Assembly: GCF_025947285.1 (NCBI RefSeq)
Contig: NZ_CP110008.1
Span: forward strand, 2,805,001-2,869,000
Direction: 5' to 3'
DNA length: 64,000 nucleotides
Origin: Flavobacterium sp. N2820
GTDB lineage: Bacteria; Bacteroidota; Bacteroidia; Flavobacteriales; Flavobacteriaceae
Every line of letters starts with the position of its first letter. Positions within the stretch are counted from its first letter, which is position 1. The position numbers and the translations under genes are program-made. The notes under the pieces are model-generated. The model was not told the DNA's origin and did not search any database. It was given only the letters and a program-made list of their open reading frames with translations. Positions 63,447 to 64,000 of this stretch are shown in pieces.

Positions 63447-63483
63447 AAAAACCCCAATTCAAATTAATGAATTGGGGTTTTTT
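63447..63483. terminator. Long hairpin between pnp and the TonB block
   Basis: A perfect 10-bp stem (CCCCAATTCA / TGAATTGGGG) with a six-base loop and A/T runs on both sides. It ends the minus-strand pnp transcript. Its core repeats the hairpin at 56987-57026 almost exactly. Confidence 0.85.
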
Positions 63484-63504
63484 ATAAACTACTAATTAAA
63501 AGTA

Positions 63505-64000
63505 TTATCCTTGAGGTGTATCCTTTTTTTCAATTGGTCTTTCTTCTCTTGGAGGTCTTGGTAAAAGTGCTTTTCTAGAAACCTTTTCTTTTCTAGTTTT
63601 AGGATCCACTCCTAAATATTTTACCATAAATACATCTCCCATATTTACGACATCTGTAACATTTTCTGTTCTTTCCCAAGCTAATTCAGATACGTGTAAT
63701 AAAACCTCATTTCCTGGTGCTTGTGTATATTCTACAACTGCTCCAAAATCTAGCATTTTAATTACTTTTACTTCATAAGCTTCTCCCATTACTGGTTTAA
63801 AGATGATAGAATCAATTTTTGCCAATACTGTTGCAATTCCGTCTGGATCAGTTCCTAAAATTTCAACTACACCTTGCTCATCTACTTCATTAATTACAAT
63901 GGTAGTACCCGTAGCTTTTTGTAACTCTTGAATTACTTTTCCACCAGGACCAATTAAGGCTCCAATGAAAGCGCCAGGAATAGTTCTCATGATGATTTTT
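63505..64000 (-). CDS. pnp: Polyribonucleotide nucleotidyltransferase, C-terminal part (cut by window end)
   Basis: 3'-5' phosphorolytic RNA-degrading enzyme. Only the last 165 residues or so are in the window. They hold the KH domain ([30 protein letters not shown]) and the S1 domain ([21 protein letters not shown] to [19 protein letters not shown]), and a Lys/Pro-rich tail. The frame stays open past 63990 to the window edge (Lys-Ile-Ile before the Met), so the gene continues beyond 64000. Confidence 0.92.
   Translation of the reverse strand, partial: KIIMRTIPGAFIGALIGPGGKVIQELQKATGTTIVINEVDEQGVVEILGTDPDGIATVLAKIDSIIFKPVMGEAYEVKVIKMLDFGAVVEYTQAPGNEVLLHVSELAWERTENVTDVVNMGDVFMVKYLGVDPKTRKEKVSRKALLPRPPREERPIEKKDTPQG

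Overview
This window looks like a piece of chromosome from a Flavobacterium-type bacterium (Bacteroidota, Flavobacteriia). The DNA is AT-rich. Many genes start behind the Bacteroidota promoter -7 box TAnnTTTG, and almost none have a Shine-Dalgarno site. The gliding-motility genes gldB and gldC, DUF4249, DUF5916 and DUF6702 proteins, an STN-type TonB-dependent receptor and a short RpoD lacking region 1.1 all fit. No phage, insertion sequence, CRISPR array or obvious genomic island was seen; most of the window is core chromosome.

Layout. 1-5.1 kb: a minus-strand operon tetR - ABC exporter - HlyD adaptor - TolC-like protein, with a palindromic operator beside the tetR promoter. 5.2-6.8 kb: a frameshifted gpmI. 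6.8-13.3 kb: a DUF5916 protein, two convergent L,D-transpeptidase-fold proteins, a GNAT acetyltransferase, two tandem tRNA-Gly(TCC) genes and peptidase E. 13.4-21.7 kb: two paralogous carboxypeptidase-regulatory-domain proteins, a DUF6702 protein, an M1 peptidase, TatA, a PAP2 phosphatase, an O-methyltransferase, rlmN and a polyprenyl synthase. 21.7-28.1 kb: a signalling region with a PAS/GAF histidine kinase overlapped by a small CxxCH membrane protein, a divergent REC-AraC regulator, and an ECF sigma / anti-sigma / beta-barrel set. 28.2-34.6 kb: dnaG without its zinc ligands, a NarL-like regulator whose phospho-acceptor Asp is Glu, nadE, gldB-gldC, engB and an alpha/beta hydrolase.

34.8-50.7 kb is the division and cell-wall (dcw) cluster in the order mraZ-rsmH-ftsL-ftsI-murE-mraY-murD-ftsW-murG-murC-ftsQ-ftsA-ftsZ. 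It is headed by three 10-bp-spaced GTGGTA repeats that look like the MraZ operator and ends in a clear terminator. It makes lipid II (MurE, MurD, MurC, MraY, MurG), polymerises and crosslinks it (FtsW, FtsI) and builds the divisome (FtsL, FtsQ, FtsA, FtsZ). murF is absent from the cluster. 50.8-54.7 kb: a YqeY-like protein, tRNA-Arg(TCG), an MtfA-like peptidase, a CBS protein, rpe and rpoD. 54.7-57 kb: an HTH regulator divergent from a lipoprotein and an outer-membrane-type protein. 57-63.5 kb: a minus-strand block of a secreted protein, a frameshifted TonB receptor, a DUF4249 lipoprotein and an MG2-like protein, bracketed by two near-identical hairpins. The window ends inside pnp.

The main oddities are: a 30-bp GC-rich palindromic element inserted in frame in murG; two genes (gpmI and the TonB receptor) each interrupted by a one-base deletion at a run that also reads as a -1 slippery heptamer; a largely degenerate ABC ATPase; a zinc-less primase; a phosphomimetic receiver domain; and an rpoD start with a strong Shine-Dalgarno sequence. 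Several of these may prove to be clade-wide traits or sequencing artefacts, and each entry says how to tell. No wholly new system could be shown from sequence alone.
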